The position numbers were made by a program, and so were the translations under genes. A stretch of 64,000 bases of DNA, from the NCBI GenBank assembly GCA_020161575.1, contig JAIUNR010000005.1:124001-188000 (forward strand). Reading direction: 5' to 3'. This document shows positions 38,520 to 48,032 of the stretch, one piece after another (the stretch's first letter is position 1; every line of letters starts with the position of its first letter). This DNA is from Pseudomonadota bacterium. GTDB lineage: Bacteria > Pseudomonadota > Alphaproteobacteria > Rhizobiales > Beijerinckiaceae. The notes under the pieces are model-generated. The model had not been told where the DNA came from and did not search any database. It worked only from the letters and a program-made list of their open reading frames with translations.

Positions 38520-38559
38520 GCCGGAACCCTGTGACGAACGGCTCGCCACCCACAAAAAC

Positions 38560-39138
38560 CTACCGTTCGATCGTGCCGGTGCGGCGGATCTTCTTCTGAA
38601 GCAGCAGCACGCCGTAAAGCAGGGCCTCCGCCGTCGGCGGGCAGCCCGGCACATAGATGTCCACCGGCACCACGCGGTCGCAGCCGCGCACCACCGAGTA
38701 GCTGTAATGGTAATAGCCGCCGCCATTGGCGCAGGAGCCCATGGAAATCACGTAGCGCGGCTCCGGCATCTGGTCGTAGACCTTGCGGAGCGCGGGCGCC
38801 ATCTTGTTGGTGAGCGTGCCGGCGACGATCATCACGTCCGACTGGCGGGGCGAGCCGCGCGGCGCGAAGCCGAAGCGCTCGACATCGTAGCGCGGCATCG
38901 AGACCTGGATCATCTCGACCGCGCAACAGGCGAGGCCGAAGGTCATCCACATCAGCGAGCCGGTGCGCGCCCAGGTGATGAGATCATCGACCGTGGTGGT
39001 GAGGAAGCCGCGATCGGCGAGTTCGTTGTTGATCTCGACGAAGAAAGGATCCGTCGCGCCGACAGGCTTGCCGGTATTGGGATCAAGAATGCCCTTGGGG
39101 GCGGGCGCGACAAGCGTGTTGGAATGAAGCGTATTCAT
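38560..39138 (-). CDS. nuoB: NADH-quinone oxidoreductase subunit B
   Basis: This 192-residue PSST-type subunit holds cluster N2, the last iron-sulfur centre before quinone. Ligands are in [25 protein letters not shown] and [18 protein letters not shown] 39138 (MNTLHSNTL) is chosen because GGAG lies 7 bp upstream; ATG 39153 (MAEKTMNT), overlapping the nuoA stop, is possible. The N-terminal tail of about 40 residues is usual for the group. Confidence 0.96.
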   Translation of the reverse strand: MNTLHSNTLVAPAPKGILDPNTGKPVGATDPFFVEINNELADRGFLTTTVDDLITWARTGSLMWMTFGLACCAVEMIQVSMPRYDVERFGFAPRGSPRQSDVMIVAGTLTNKMAPALRKVYDQMPEPRYVISMGSCANGGGYYHYSYSVVRGCDRVVPVDIYVPGCPPTAEALLYGVLLLQKKIRRTGTIER

Positions 39139-39152
39139 GGTCTTCTCCGCCA

Positions 39153-39518
39153 TCAATCCCATTCGAGGGCGCCCTTGCGCCACTCATAGACGAACCCGAT
39201 CGTCAGCACGCCGAGGAACACCACCATCGACCAGAAACCGAAAGCGCCGATCTCCTTGAGCGCGACAGCCCAGGGAAACAGGAAGGCCACTTCGAGATCG
39301 AAGATGATGAACAGGATCGCGACCAGATAGAAGCGCACATCGAACTTCATGCGCGCATCATCGAAGGCGTTGAAGCCGCATTCATAGGCCGACAATTTCT
39401 CCGGGTCCGGATTCTTGTAGGCGAGCGCGAAGGGCGCCACCATCAGCGCGAGCCCGATGACGAGGCTCAGCCCGATGAACAGCACCAGCGGAAGATAGTC
39501 GATGAGGAGCGTCTGCAT
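39153..39518 (-). CDS. nuoA: NADH-quinone oxidoreductase subunit A
   Basis: This 121-residue, three-helix membrane subunit is the first gene of the nuo operon. Marks are [20 protein letters not shown] (flexible loop with the conserved cysteine near the quinone site) and [21 protein letters not shown] strong GGAGGAA ribosome site precedes ATG 39518. The upstream 180 bp contain a candidate promoter and a 6-bp inverted repeat, GCCACA/TGTGGC, at 39607-39623. Confidence 0.96.
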   Translation of the reverse strand: MQTLLIDYLPLVLFIGLSLVIGLALMVAPFALAYKNPDPEKLSAYECGFNAFDDARMKFDVRFYLVAILFIIFDLEVAFLFPWAVALKEIGAFGFWSMVVFLGVLTIGFVYEWRKGALEWD

Positions 39519-39696
39519 GGTTCCTCCGATTAATCGAGCCGCGCGCGCCGCGCAAGCGACGAGGCGCGAGCATACACCCTTTTGCCGAGATTTCCGGCAC
39601 AGCTACGCCACATTCCTTGTGGCATGGTTACGTTAAGGGCAGAAGCGCTGCCTGCGACGCTCCCTCCGGCATCCCCGGCGCGAATTTCTGCCGCCG

Positions 39697-39705
39697 ATTA
39701 TAGCA
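39697..39705 (-). promoter_or_regulatory. Candidate extended -10 promoter of the nuo operon
   Basis: On the minus strand TGCTATAAT is a perfect extended -10 element. It lies 179 bp upstream of nuoA; no good -35 box is visible at 17 bp, which extended -10 promoters can do without. Initiation near 39690 would leave a leader of about 170 nt containing the GCCACA/TGTGGC inverted repeat. Confidence 0.45.
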
Positions 39706-39728
39706 CGCAAACCGCCGATTCGCGCGCC

Positions 39729-40601
39729 TCACCGCGCCTTGCGGCTCAGCGCCACGGTCGCGATGATCGCCAGGCAGAAGACCATCGAGAGAAGCGTCAG
39801 ATCCTCGCCGAGAATCGGCACCGCGAAGATCATCGAAAGAAAGGGCTGCGCAAGCTGGATCTGGCTCACCCGCATCGCACCGCCGAGCGCCAGCCCGCGA
39901 TACCATGCGAAAAAGCCGAGCCACATGGAAAACAGCGCGACATAGGCAAAGCCGAGCCAGGCGATCGGCGCCACCGGCGCCGTTGGCGCGATCCACCAGG
40001 CGGCGGGGGCCATGATCGGCAGGAAGAAGACGAGAATCCAGCAGATCACGTGCTCGGCCTTCATCTCGCGCGAAAGGCGCGCACCAAGCGCATAGCTCGC
40101 GCTGGCGGATAGCACCGCAAGCAGGAGGAGCCCATCTGCGGGGCTGAACCCGCCCTCCCCGCCAGAAAGCCATGCGTAGAGCACGATCAGCGCGAAACCG
40201 AACACCGCTAACGCCCAGAAGCGGAAAGAAGCGCGCTGCCCCAGCCAAAGCGCCGCGAAGGCCGCTGTGGCGAGCGGCAACGCGCCGGTGACGACAGAAG
40301 CGTGGATCGCATCGACATGTTTCACGCCGAGGGCAAGAAAGAGCGGAAATCCGATGACGTTGCCCAGCCCTGTCACCACCAGCCAGAAGGCTTGCTCGCG
40401 CGTCGGAAGCGGCGCGCGCGTCACGGCGAGATAGACCACCGAGCACAACCCCGCGACCGCGGCGCGGCCAAGGGTGACGAAAAGGGGAGAAAGGCCGCCT
40501 GCCCCACCGCCACTGATGGCAAGCTTGGTCATTGGCAAGGTAACGGCAAAGATCAGCACGCCCAGCGCGCCGAGCAGATAACCTTTGGTCGAATCGGACA
40601 T
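39729..40601 (-). CDS. DMT-superfamily (EamA) transporter
   Basis: This 290-residue inner-membrane protein has ten predicted helices in two EamA repeats (about 5-140 and 150-285). ATG 40601 (MSDSTKGYLLG) follows a GGGGG ribosome site. Marks are PMTKLAISGGG in helix 1 and AQPFLSMIFAVPILGED near the end, typical of EamA proteins. Members export amino acids, nucleobases or drugs; the substrate is unknown. It lies upstream of nuoA in the same direction but with a 210-bp gap, so it is probably a separate unit. Confidence 0.88.
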   Translation of the reverse strand: MSDSTKGYLLGALGVLIFAVTLPMTKLAISGGGAGGLSPLFVTLGRAAVAGLCSVVYLAVTRAPLPTREQAFWLVVTGLGNVIGFPLFLALGVKHVDAIHASVVTGALPLATAAFAALWLGQRASFRFWALAVFGFALIVLYAWLSGGEGGFSPADGLLLLAVLSASASYALGARLSREMKAEHVICWILVFFLPIMAPAAWWIAPTAPVAPIAWLGFAYVALFSMWLGFFAWYRGLALGGAMRVSQIQLAQPFLSMIFAVPILGEDLTLLSMVFCLAIIATVALSRKAR

Positions 40602-40672
40602 GATGCCCCCGGTGAGCTGACACAATATAATGGTGTGGCAGCCCCCTTTTCCTGGAAGGGGCAGAGAGAAGA

Positions 40673-40749
40673 TGGCGCGGGCGACGGGGCTCGAACCCGC
40701 GACCTCCGGCGTGACAGGCCGGCACTCTAACCGACTGAGCTACGCCCGC
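40673..40749 (-). tRNA. tRNA-Asp (GTC)
   Basis: A full cloverleaf on the minus strand: acceptor GCGGGCG with CGCCCGC, D arm GCTCAGTCGGTTAGAGT, anticodon stem CCGGC/GCCGG with loop CTGTCAC (anticodon GTC), and T arm GCGGGTTCGAGCCCCGT. The 3' CCA is encoded. Length 77 nt. Confidence 0.98.
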
Positions 40750-40932
40750 ATCCACTTCGCCGCCGGGGAGTTCCTTGTGGGTCGTCTCCGGCGAGGCGGC
40801 ACGGTTACGCGAACGGTGCCTTGCCTGTCAAGCGCCTTCGAAAACTTCTTTTGCACATTGCGTGGATTATCGCGTGCGAGACGTTTTTCGGCGCAATCGG
40901 AGCAGGAATACCGCCCGCCCCTAAGAATTTTA

Positions 40933-41643
40933 TCACAGCGACGGCGTGCCCAACCGATATTTGCGGACCTCAGCGGCGGAGAGAATCCTGATCTTGTCGT
41001 GCGGGGTCGATTCGGCAAGGCTGATCAGCTCCTGCGAGCCGCCGACGCGGGCCACATAGGAGCGCAACGTCCCGATTTCCTGGTCTCCAGCGAAATAGCG
41101 CAGCCCGATCGGGCCACCACCGGAGGGATCGCGCATCATGCTTTGCGCCGACATGCGGTGGACCCCAAGCCGGGCACCATCCGGCACCACCCGCTTCTTC
41201 GCGCCCATCAGCGCGTAGACGCAGGCTGATGCGCATTGCCCTGGCACAACCCCCAGCCGCCCCATGGCACGGCTGGTCGCCCGCCGCCGCGGCGCGGTTT
41301 CGGCGAGGCTCGGCCGCCCGACGACAACGGCGGCTCCGGCATGGTGGAGCAGATCGCCAAGCTTGAGCGCGCTCTCGACATTGCCGCCGGGTGAATTCAT
41401 GAAAACGACGGCGTGCAGGCCGGGGCGCTGCAATTCCTGTCTCAGGAACTGCGCGAAACGCGCCGGCGCATCAGCGGTGATCTCGCCTTCCGCGATGACC
41501 GCGCGGGGGCAATTTGCCGCCTCGCAGATTGCCGAAACGGGAATCGTGGCGAATTCCATCGCCGCAACAGGCGCAAAAACGCCCGGAATCAAAAACCCGC
41601 CGGATACCAACGCCATCCGGGCGGCACGCAAAACTGAACGCAT
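40933..41643 (-). CDS. Exported ClpP-fold (COG3904-like) protein, copy 1
   Basis: This 236-residue protein has a signal peptide (about 1-29, ending near APVAA). The mature part resembles the ClpP/crotonase-like periplasmic group: FMNSPGGNVESALKLGDLL (oxyanion loop), CASACVYALMGAKKRV (serine at the nucleophile position between alanine and alanine), and GARLGVHRMSA (histidine). It ends with the conserved TPHDKIRILSAAEVRKYRLG. Function is unknown; proteolysis has not been shown for this group to my knowledge. A paralogue lies at 42999-43691. The 183 bp upstream of its stop, to tRNA-Asp, hold nothing recognised. Confidence 0.75.
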   Translation of the reverse strand: MRSVLRAARMALVSGGFLIPGVFAPVAAMEFATIPVSAICEAANCPRAVIAEGEITADAPARFAQFLRQELQRPGLHAVVFMNSPGGNVESALKLGDLLHHAGAAVVVGRPSLAETAPRRRATSRAMGRLGVVPGQCASACVYALMGAKKRVVPDGARLGVHRMSAQSMMRDPSGGGPIGLRYFAGDQEIGTLRSYVARVGGSQELISLAESTPHDKIRILSAAEVRKYRLGTPSL

Positions 41644-41722
41644 CAAAAAACCCCAACCCTACGCACTGCTCGAAAGACAGCATCGTGATGGTGAACGAAC
41701 GAGGTTGAGGAAAGGTTCACAC

Positions 41723-41752
41723 AAAAAGGCGGACGCCCTGCGGGCATCCGCC
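41723..41752 (-). terminator. Intrinsic terminator after the Pro/Ala-rich exported protein gene
   Basis: The arms GGCGGACGCCC and GGGCATCCGCC pair with one C/A mismatch around a TGC loop. On the minus strand the stem is followed by TTTTTG. It ends the transcript from 41776-42342. Confidence 0.75.
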
Positions 41753-41775
41753 ACGATAGTACGCTGGTCGCTATC

Positions 41776-42342
41776 TCAGTCCTTCAAGGCGCGGATCGCA
41801 GCGATGGATTCCGTCGAGTAGTCGGAGCAAGCCTTCTTCTTGTCGCGGGAGATATCCGCCACGATCTTGTTCCACATCAGATCGTGAACCTGCTCATTCT
41901 CCCCTGAAGCCGCTTCGGCGGCATCGACAGCCTTCTGCAGCCTCTCATCCTCGTCATCCGAAATATCCAGCTCGCATAGATGCGCGGTCGCGGCGACCAC
42001 GTAAAGGAAACCCAGTTGCTCGAGCTTGCTCGGCCCCTCGGGGGCTTTCGGAGCCGGTGCGGCCTGTTGCGGAGCCACGGGAGGTGGTGCCGCCGGCGGT
42101 GTCACGGGTGCCGCCGGTTCCGGTGCGACGGGGGGCGGAGCAGCTGGTGGCTGTGCAGCGGGCACCGCAGCGGGCGTATCCGCTGGGGCTGTCGGCGCAG
42201 TGGAAGGCGATGCCGCCGGGGCGGCTGAAGGTGCCGCGTTCTCAGCAGGTGGCGAGGCAGGCATCGGCTGTTGGGCAAGCGTGAAAGAAGCAAGGAGCAG
42301 GCTCGAAAGCGCCGTCGCCGGGATCAGGCTTTTCCTAAACAT
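41776..42342 (-). CDS. Exported Pro/Ala-rich protein of unknown function
   Basis: This 188-residue protein has a signal peptide (1-23, cleavage after TLA). Residues 24-105 are a low-complexity Ala/Pro region (many PAAP, APPP units) that probably spans the periplasm or wall. The C-terminal 80 residues form a small helical domain with two cysteines: FLYVVAATAHLCELDISDDE and VADISRDKKKACSDYSTESI. I do not recognise a family. It has its own terminator. It belongs to a run of small exported proteins on the same strand. Confidence 0.7.
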   Translation of the reverse strand: MFRKSLIPATALSSLLLASFTLAQQPMPASPPAENAAPSAAPAASPSTAPTAPADTPAAVPAAQPPAAPPPVAPEPAAPVTPPAAPPPVAPQQAAPAPKAPEGPSKLEQLGFLYVVAATAHLCELDISDDEDERLQKAVDAAEAASGENEQVHDLMWNKIVADISRDKKKACSDYSTESIAAIRALKD

Positions 42343-42360
42343 GGGATCTGTCTCCAGCTT

Positions 42361-42729
42361 TCATTCTTCGTCGCATTCAGCAGCGACAACCTTGCAGGCC
42401 TCGTTGCCGCAATTCGCCAGTGCGATACGTCGGGCGGCCCCTTTGGTCACGCCTTCTCCCGTACCCCAGCGGTTCCCCGAAACAGCATAGGCTCCACAGG
42501 TCTCGAAAGCGATCACCACCTTGCAGCTCTTGTTCTTGGCCCTGCATTGCTTGAGCGCGCCGCTATTGGCCTCCTTTTCGGTATTCGCGCCAACGACATA
42601 GCCATAGCCGACATCGTCCGCGCTCCGCCCCTTGCCGTCGTCGACCGCGATCGCGCCCCAGGCCATGACGTGAGTCGGCGCCAGCGCGATGGTGGCGGCG
42701 AGCAAAAACCCCCGCAGTTGCAATTTCAT
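42361..42729 (-). CDS. DUF4189 domain exported protein
   Basis: This 122-residue protein has a signal peptide (1-23, ending VMA). The mature part matches DUF4189: WGAIAVDDGKGRSADDVGYG, spaced cysteines in ALKQCRAKNKSCKVVIAFET and CGAYAV, then a C-terminal ALANCGNEACKVVAAEC. The paired cysteines suggest disulfides in the periplasm. Function unknown. It lies 18 bp upstream of the Pro/Ala-rich gene and may be co-transcribed with it. Confidence 0.85.
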   Translation of the reverse strand: MKLQLRGFLLAATIALAPTHVMAWGAIAVDDGKGRSADDVGYGYVVGANTEKEANSGALKQCRAKNKSCKVVIAFETCGAYAVSGNRWGTGEGVTKGAARRIALANCGNEACKVVAAECDEE

Positions 42730-42845
42730 GTTTCCCCCAAGACGTCCCTGAAAATTCCGGCGCGATGATTCGCCACTGCACGCAGTGTGACGAAGAGAGA
42801 AGAGCCGGTAAAGGATGAGGATTGTTCAGCGCAAGCGCATGCAAA

Positions 42846-42921
42846 TGGTGGGCGGTGAGAGACTCGAACTCCCGACATCCTCGGTGTAAACGAGGCGCTC
42901 TACCAACTGAGCTAACCGCCC
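42846..42921 (-). tRNA. tRNA-Val (TAC)
   Basis: A cloverleaf on the minus strand: acceptor GGGCGGT with ACCGCCC, anticodon stem CCTCG/CGAGG with loop TTTACAC (anticodon TAC), and T arm CGGGAGTTCGAGTCTCT. The 3' CCA is encoded. Length 76 nt. Confidence 0.98.
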
Positions 42922-42998
42922 TCGCCCGTTCGGACGAAACCGCGAGAGGCTAAACACGTTTCTTTCCCGATTGGCAAGCCCGGGATCGCGCGGCGCGT

Positions 42999-43691
42999 TC
43001 AGCGCGCGCCGCCCGATGGCTGCGCGAGACGATAGCGCTTCATTTCCTCCGGCGTGAGCCAGCGAATCGTCTCCGAGGGCGTATCGTCGATGACCTTGGA
43101 GAGTTGCGGATCGACCCCCATCGTCCTGAAGAACTGGACATGCTGCTCGACATTCGCGGCATGGTCGACGGTCCCGGACACATTCTTTCTGGTCGCCGGG
43201 TCCAGCACGGCGCGCCCGGTATGCGAGCGATGCACCCCGACGCGGCTCCCCGGCACGAAAAAGCGTGAGGTACCGCCGGCAAGAACCAGAACACAGGCCG
43301 AGGCGCAGGTCGCCGGCGCGAGCCCGGAATTCGCGGTCACCACATTGCCGGTCGGCCGCGCCACGATGACCTTCATCTTCAGCTTCCGCAGGAGGATGCC
43401 GAGGATAGCACCATCCCCGCGAAATCCGCCGGGCGATTCGATCAGCACCGTCGAGGAGAGCCTGTGGCTCGCATTCGCGTCCTTCAGGAACGAAATGAAC
43501 TGCAGATATTCATTCTGCCCGATGGTGCCGGAAACCACGATCACCTTCGGGCAAGGGCCCTTGCAATTGGGAAGATCGGCGTCGATCAGACGGTAGGAAA
43601 GGGCTGAAGCCGTGGTGGAGGCTGCGCATAACGCCAGCGCCGCAAGCCCCGCCCTCGTCCTGCCGGCAAGCCATGTCTCAGCACGCTTCAT
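42999..43691 (-). CDS. Exported ClpP-fold (COG3904-like) protein, copy 2
   Basis: This 230-residue protein has an N-terminal signal peptide (about 1-30). It shares the layout of the 40933-41643 protein: IESPGGFRGDGAILGILLRK, CASACVLVLAGGTSRFFVPG, SRVGVHRSHTG, and a conserved tail SETIRWLTPEEMKRYRLAQP. The serine and histidine of the ClpP-like pair are kept. The two copies are diverged and lie about 2 kb apart on the same strand, separated by two unrelated exported proteins and tRNA-Val. The role is unknown. Confidence 0.75.
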   Translation of the reverse strand: MKRAETWLAGRTRAGLAALALCAASTTASALSYRLIDADLPNCKGPCPKVIVVSGTIGQNEYLQFISFLKDANASHRLSSTVLIESPGGFRGDGAILGILLRKLKMKVIVARPTGNVVTANSGLAPATCASACVLVLAGGTSRFFVPGSRVGVHRSHTGRAVLDPATRKNVSGTVDHAANVEQHVQFFRTMGVDPQLSKVIDDTPSETIRWLTPEEMKRYRLAQPSGGAR

Positions 43692-43734
43692 GCATCCCTC
43701 CCCGCTCTTTTCGTCATCCTGACATGCGGGGTGA

Positions 43735-43759
43735 AAAAGAAAAGCGGCGAAAGGCCGCT
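43735..43759 (-). terminator. Intrinsic terminator downstream of tRNA-Leu (CAA)
   Basis: AGCGGC and GCCGCT form a 6-bp stem; on the minus strand it is followed by TTTTCTTTTT. It lies 57 bp beyond the 3' end of the tRNA gene and would also insulate the gene at 42999-43691. Confidence 0.7.
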
Positions 43760-43815
43760 ATACCCACCCACGCGGCGCGGGCTTCTTTAAACGGGAATCA
43801 ACACGGAAAGGAAAA

Positions 43816-43902
43816 TGGTGCGGCTGGAGGGAATCGAACCCACACTCTGTTGAAAGAACTCGGTTTTGAGCCGAGCGCGTCTACCAGTTCCGCCACAGCC
43901 GC
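43816..43902 (-). tRNA. tRNA-Leu (CAA)
   Basis: A class II tRNA with a long variable arm on the minus strand. Acceptor GCGGCTG with its complement, anticodon stem CTCGG/CCGAG with loop CTCAAAA (anticodon CAA), and T arm with GGTTCGAT-type loop. The 3' CCA is encoded. Length 87 nt. Confidence 0.97.
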
Positions 43903-43952
43903 AGCGCACCCGCGTGTAGAGGTTTTTGCCCGGCTTGTCACGTGGCTTGTGC

Positions 43953-43986
43953 CAAAAACAAAAGCGCCCCGCCAGGCGGGGCGCTT
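43953..43986 (-). terminator. Intrinsic terminator of lon
   Basis: AAGCGCCCCGCC and GGCGGGGCGCTT form a perfect 12-bp stem around one base, followed on the minus strand by TTTGTTTTT. It lies 22 bp after the lon stop codon. Confidence 0.9.
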
Positions 43987-44008
43987 CGTTCATGCGTGAG
44001 CCTGCGCG

Positions 44009-46450
44009 TCAATGCGCGCGGGCCGCGAGCGCATCCTCGTCATCGGCCGGTTTGGGAGAAGCGGCCTTGTCCTCCTCCTCCCAGGTAATCGGCTCCGGCT
44101 CGCGCAGCAGCGCGTGGCGGATCACCTCATCCATGCGCGAAACGGGAACGATTTCGAGCCCGTTCTTCACATTGGCCGGAATATCGGCGAGATCCTTCAC
44201 GTTGTCTTCCGGGATGAGGACCTTCTTGATCCCCCCGCGCAGCGCGGCGAGCAGCTTCTCCTTGAGACCGCCGATCGGCAGCACGCGGCCGCGCAAGGTG
44301 ACCTCGCCCGTCATCGCGATATCGCGGCGCACGGGAATGCCCGTCATCACCGAGACGATGGCGGTGGCCATCGCGATACCGGCGGAAGGGCCGTCCTTCG
44401 GCGTCGCGCCTTCCGGCACGTGGACATGGATGTCGCGCGTATCGAAGAGCGGCGGCTTGATGCCGAAATCAAGCGCGCGCGAGCGGACATAAGAGGCCGC
44501 CGCCGAGATCGATTCCTTCATCACGTCCTTGAGGTTGCCGGTGACCGTCATCTTGCCCTTGCCGGGCATCATGACGCCTTCGATCGTGAGCAATTCGCCG
44601 CCGACCTCGGTCCAGGCTAGGCCGGTCACGCCGCCCACCTGATCCTCCGTCTCGGCCATGCCGTAGCGGTATTTCGCCGGGCCGAGATATTCCTCGACCT
44701 TGGCCTCGTCGATCACGATCGCCTTCACCGGCTTGTCGGTGCCCGCGGAAAGCAGGATTTCCTTCACCGCCTTGCGCACGAGGTTCGAGATCTCACGCTC
44801 GAGATTGCGCACACCGCTCTCGCGGGTATAGCGCCGCACCAGGAACTGGAGCGCCTCGGGCGTGATCGACCATTCCTTGTCGTCCAGCCCGTGCTTCTTA
44901 AGCGAGTTGGGGATGAGATGCTTCTTCGCGATCTCGGCCTTCTCGTCCTCGGTGTAGCCGGCGATACGGATGATCTCCATGCGGTCCATGAGCGGGCCGG
45001 GAATATTCAGCGTGTTCGCCGTGGTCACGAACATCACGTTCGACAGGTCGTAATCGACCTCGAGGTAATGATCGTTGAAGGTGGTGTTCTGCTCGGGATC
45101 GAGCACTTCGAGCAGCGCCGAGGACGGATCGCCCCTGAAATCCATGCCCATCTTGTCGATCTCGTCGAGCAGGAAGAGCGGGTTCGAGGTTTTCGTCTTG
45201 CGCAGGGACTGGATGATCTTGCCCGGCATCGAGCCGATATAGGTGCGCCGGTGCCCGCGGATCTCGGCTTCGTCACGCACGCCGCCAAGCGACATGCGGA
45301 CGAATTCGCGCCCCGTGGACTTCGCGATCGATTTTCCGAGCGAGGTCTTGCCCACGCCCGGCGGGCCGACAAGGCACAGGATCGGTCCGGTGAGCTTGTT
45401 GGCGCGGCTCTGGACGGCGAGATACTCGACGATGCGGTCCTTGACCTTGTCGAGCCCGTAATGATCGGCGTCGAGGATCTCCTGCGCGAGGCGCAGATCC
45501 TTCTTCACCTTGGATTTCTTGCCCCAGGGCAGCGAGATCATCCAATCAAGATAGTTGCGCACGACCGTCGCCTCGGCCGACATGGGCGACATCTGGCGCA
45601 GCTTGCGCAATTCGTGATTGGCCTTGTCCCGTGCTTCCTTCGAAAGCTTGGTCCGTGCGATCTTGTCCTCGAGTTCGGCCAATTCGTCCTTGCCGTCCTC
45701 GTCGCCGAGTTCCTTCTGGATCGCCTTGATCTGCTCGTTGAGGTAATATTCGCGCTGGGTCTTCTCCATCTGCCGCTTGACGCGGGTACGGATGCGCTTT
45801 TCAACCTGAAGCACCGAAATCTCGCTCTCCATCAGCCCCAGCACCTTTTCGAGGCGCTTGGCGACCTTCGGCATTTCGAGTACGGCCTGCTTGTCCGCGA
45901 TCTTCACCGCGAGATGGGAAGCGACCGTATCGGCGAGCTTGGCGTAATCCTCAATTCCGGCAATGGTCGAGACCACATCCGGCGAGACCTTCTTGTTGAG
46001 CTTGGCATAGCCCTCGAATTCGCTGGCCACGGAACGCGCGAGCGCCTCCGTCTCGACGGCCTCGCCGTAATCCTCGGCGATGACCTCGATCTCGGCCTCA
46101 AGGAAGCTGTCATTCTCGACCGGCTTGAGGCGCTTGGCACGGCTCACGCCCTCGACAAGCACCTTCACGGTATTGTCGGGCAGCTTGAGAAGCTGGAGGA
46201 CGGTGGCGAGCGCGCCGACCTCGTAGATCTGCCCGGCGGTCGGATCATCCTCGGTGGCGTTGAACTGCGTCGCGAGCAGGATGTGCCGGTCGCTCTTCAT
46301 CACCTCTTCGAGCGCGCGGATTGATTTCTCGCGCCCCACGAAAAGCGGAACGATCATATGCGGGAAGACCACGATATCCCGAAGCGGAAGGACGGGAACC
46401 ACTTCCCGCGAACCGGGGATTGGGGCAGGACGCTTCTTGTCAGCGCTCAT
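44009..46450 (-). CDS. lon: ATP-dependent protease La (Lon)
   Basis: This 813-residue cytosolic AAA+ protease degrades misfolded and regulatory proteins. Order: N-terminal substrate-binding LON domain (about 15-210), coiled-coil region, AAA+ domain with Walker A ([16 protein letters not shown]) and Walker B ([12 protein letters not shown]), and C-terminal protease domain. The protease domain has the catalytic serine in [17 protein letters not shown] and the catalytic lysine in [20 protein letters not shown]. It follows clpX by 319 bp and has a candidate heat-shock promoter. In many relatives hupB follows lon; here a terminator and tRNA-Leu do. Confidence 0.97.
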   Translation of the reverse strand: MSADKKRPAPIPGSREVVPVLPLRDIVVFPHMIVPLFVGREKSIRALEEVMKSDRHILLATQFNATEDDPTAGQIYEVGALATVLQLLKLPDNTVKVLVEGVSRAKRLKPVENDSFLEAEIEVIAEDYGEAVETEALARSVASEFEGYAKLNKKVSPDVVSTIAGIEDYAKLADTVASHLAVKIADKQAVLEMPKVAKRLEKVLGLMESEISVLQVEKRIRTRVKRQMEKTQREYYLNEQIKAIQKELGDEDGKDELAELEDKIARTKLSKEARDKANHELRKLRQMSPMSAEATVVRNYLDWMISLPWGKKSKVKKDLRLAQEILDADHYGLDKVKDRIVEYLAVQSRANKLTGPILCLVGPPGVGKTSLGKSIAKSTGREFVRMSLGGVRDEAEIRGHRRTYIGSMPGKIIQSLRKTKTSNPLFLLDEIDKMGMDFRGDPSSALLEVLDPEQNTTFNDHYLEVDYDLSNVMFVTTANTLNIPGPLMDRMEIIRIAGYTEDEKAEIAKKHLIPNSLKKHGLDDKEWSITPEALQFLVRRYTRESGVRNLEREISNLVRKAVKEILLSAGTDKPVKAIVIDEAKVEEYLGPAKYRYGMAETEDQVGGVTGLAWTEVGGELLTIEGVMMPGKGKMTVTGNLKDVMKESISAAASYVRSRALDFGIKPPLFDTRDIHVHVPEGATPKDGPSAGIAMATAIVSVMTGIPVRRDIAMTGEVTLRGRVLPIGGLKEKLLAALRGGIKKVLIPEDNVKDLADIPANVKNGLEIVPVSRMDEVIRHALLREPEPITWEEEDKAASPKPADDEDALAARAH

Positions 46451-46633
46451 AGCGGTATCCTTTTCGTGAGCCGCCCCTTGTCACCTCCGAAAGGCCGGAA
46501 GATGTCATCAACGGGCACGGCTCCGGCTTGCGCCGGAAATTGTTGCCACCTGCCCTTTCAGGCATCCCCCCTGATCCCCAGGCGAGAACTTGGGCCCTTG
46601 CGGCACCCGATAGGTAGCGGTTCGAACATGAAC

Positions 46634-46660
46634 GTGGGGTTGATTCGCCCCCCTTGCAAG
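46634..46660 (-). promoter_or_regulatory. Candidate sigma-32 (heat-shock) promoter of lon
   Basis: On the minus strand CTTGCAA and CCCCAC are separated by 14 bases, close to the alphaproteobacterial RpoH pattern CTTGAAA-N(11-16)-CCCCAT. It would start lon transcription about 170 bp before the ATG. The rest of the 319-bp gap (46451-46769) between lon and clpX shows no gene or terminator that I can support. Confidence 0.4.
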
Positions 46661-46769
46661 AGGGTTAGAACAAGGAATCACAACACCCACGGCGAAGACG
46701 GCGTGACGCATCGACGCGAAAGCTCGCGGCGGGAAACTCGCGCAAAACAGGATGGGAACGGGCGGCGCG

Positions 46770-48032
46770 TTACGCGCTCGCCTCGAGTTCTTCCTTGCGT
46801 TCACCATAGATATAGAGCGGCTTGGCCTTGCCTTCGATGACCTCGGCGCCGACCACGACCTGTTCCACGCCATCAAGGCCGGGCAGATCGAACATCGTGT
46901 CGAGGAGCGTGCCCTCCATGATCGAGCGCAGGCCGCGCGCGCCGGTCCTGCGTTCGATCGCCTTGCGCGCGACAACGGATAGGGCGTCATCGTTGAAGGT
47001 CAGCTCGACATCCTCCATCTCGAAGAGGCGCTGATACTGCTTGACCAGCGCGTTCTTCGGCTCGGTGAGGATCCGCTTGAGCGCCTCCTCGTCGAGGTCT
47101 TCCAGCGTCGCGATCACCGGCAGACGGCCGATGAATTCCGGGATCAGACCGAATTTCAGCAGATCCTCCGGCTCGACCTGGCGGAAAACCTCGCCGACGC
47201 GGCGGTCATCCGGGGCCTCGACCTTGGCGCCGAAGCCAATGGACGTGCCCTTGCCGCGCGAGGAGATGATCTTCTCGAGGCCGGCAAAGGCGCCGCCGCA
47301 GATGAAGAGGATGTTGGTCGTATCCACCTGCAGGAATTCCTGCTGGGGATGCTTGCGCCCCCCCTGCGGGGGCACGGAGGCGACCGTGCCTTCCATGATC
47401 TTGAGCAACGCCTGCTGCACGCCCTCGCCCGACACGTCGCGGGTGATCGAGGGATTGTCCGATTTGCGGGAAATCTTGTCGATCTCGTCGATATAGACGA
47501 TGCCGCGCTGCGCGCGCTCGACATTGTAATCCGCCGCCTGAAGTAGCTTCAGGATGATGTTCTCGACATCCTCGCCGACATAACCGGCTTCCGTCAGCGT
47601 GGTCGCATCGGCCATGGTGAAGGGCACGTCGAGGATGCGGGCCAGCGTCTGGGCGAGATAGGTCTTGCCGCAGCCGGTCGGGCCGACAAGCAGGATGTTC
47701 GATTTCGCCAGTTCGATATCGTTGTGCTTGGTCGCGTGGTTGAGGCGCTTGTAATGGTTGTGCACCGCCACCGCCAGTACGCGCTTGGCGTAGAACTGCC
47801 CGATGACGTAATCGTCGAGGATCTTGGCGATTTCCTTCGGGGTCGGCACGCCGTCCTTCGCCTTGACGAGCGTTTTCGACTCCTCACGGATGATATCCAT
47901 GCAGAGTTCGACGCATTCGTCACAGATGAATACGGTGGGGCCGGCAATGAGCTTGCGGACCTCATGCTGGCTCTTGCCGCAGAAGGAGCAGTAAAGCGTG
48001 CTCCTCGAATCGCCACTTGCGGTCTTGCTCAT
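46770..48032 (-). CDS. clpX: ClpXP ATPase subunit ClpX
   Basis: This 420-residue AAA+ unfoldase feeds substrates to ClpP. The N-terminal zinc-binding domain has [11 protein letters not shown] and [10 protein letters not shown] (four cysteines). The AAA+ core has Walker A ([17 protein letters not shown]), Walker B ([13 protein letters not shown]), the pore loop GYVGEDVEN and an IGF-type ClpP-binding loop ([10 protein letters not shown]). It starts at ATG 48032 behind GGAGG. clpP lies 283 bp upstream on the same strand. That gap has a CTTGAAA box at 48204-48210 but no convincing -10. Confidence 0.97.
   Translation of the reverse strand: MSKTASGDSRSTLYCSFCGKSQHEVRKLIAGPTVFICDECVELCMDIIREESKTLVKAKDGVPTPKEIAKILDDYVIGQFYAKRVLAVAVHNHYKRLNHATKHNDIELAKSNILLVGPTGCGKTYLAQTLARILDVPFTMADATTLTEAGYVGEDVENIILKLLQAADYNVERAQRGIVYIDEIDKISRKSDNPSITRDVSGEGVQQALLKIMEGTVASVPPQGGRKHPQQEFLQVDTTNILFICGGAFAGLEKIISSRGKGTSIGFGAKVEAPDDRRVGEVFRQVEPEDLLKFGLIPEFIGRLPVIATLEDLDEEALKRILTEPKNALVKQYQRLFEMEDVELTFNDDALSVVARKAIERRTGARGLRSIMEGTLLDTMFDLPGLDGVEQVVVGAEVIEGKAKPLYIYGERKEELEASA

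Noticed and set aside
42026-42270. Short repeated units resembling a tandem DNA repeat
   Set aside because: They encode the Pro/Ala-rich stalk of an exported protein; the periodicity is that of low-complexity coding sequence, not a CRISPR or a satellite.
40673-43902. tRNA-associated genomic island between tRNA-Asp and tRNA-Leu
   Set aside because: There is no integrase, no duplicated tRNA 3' end and no change in base composition that I could see; the clustering may be coincidental.
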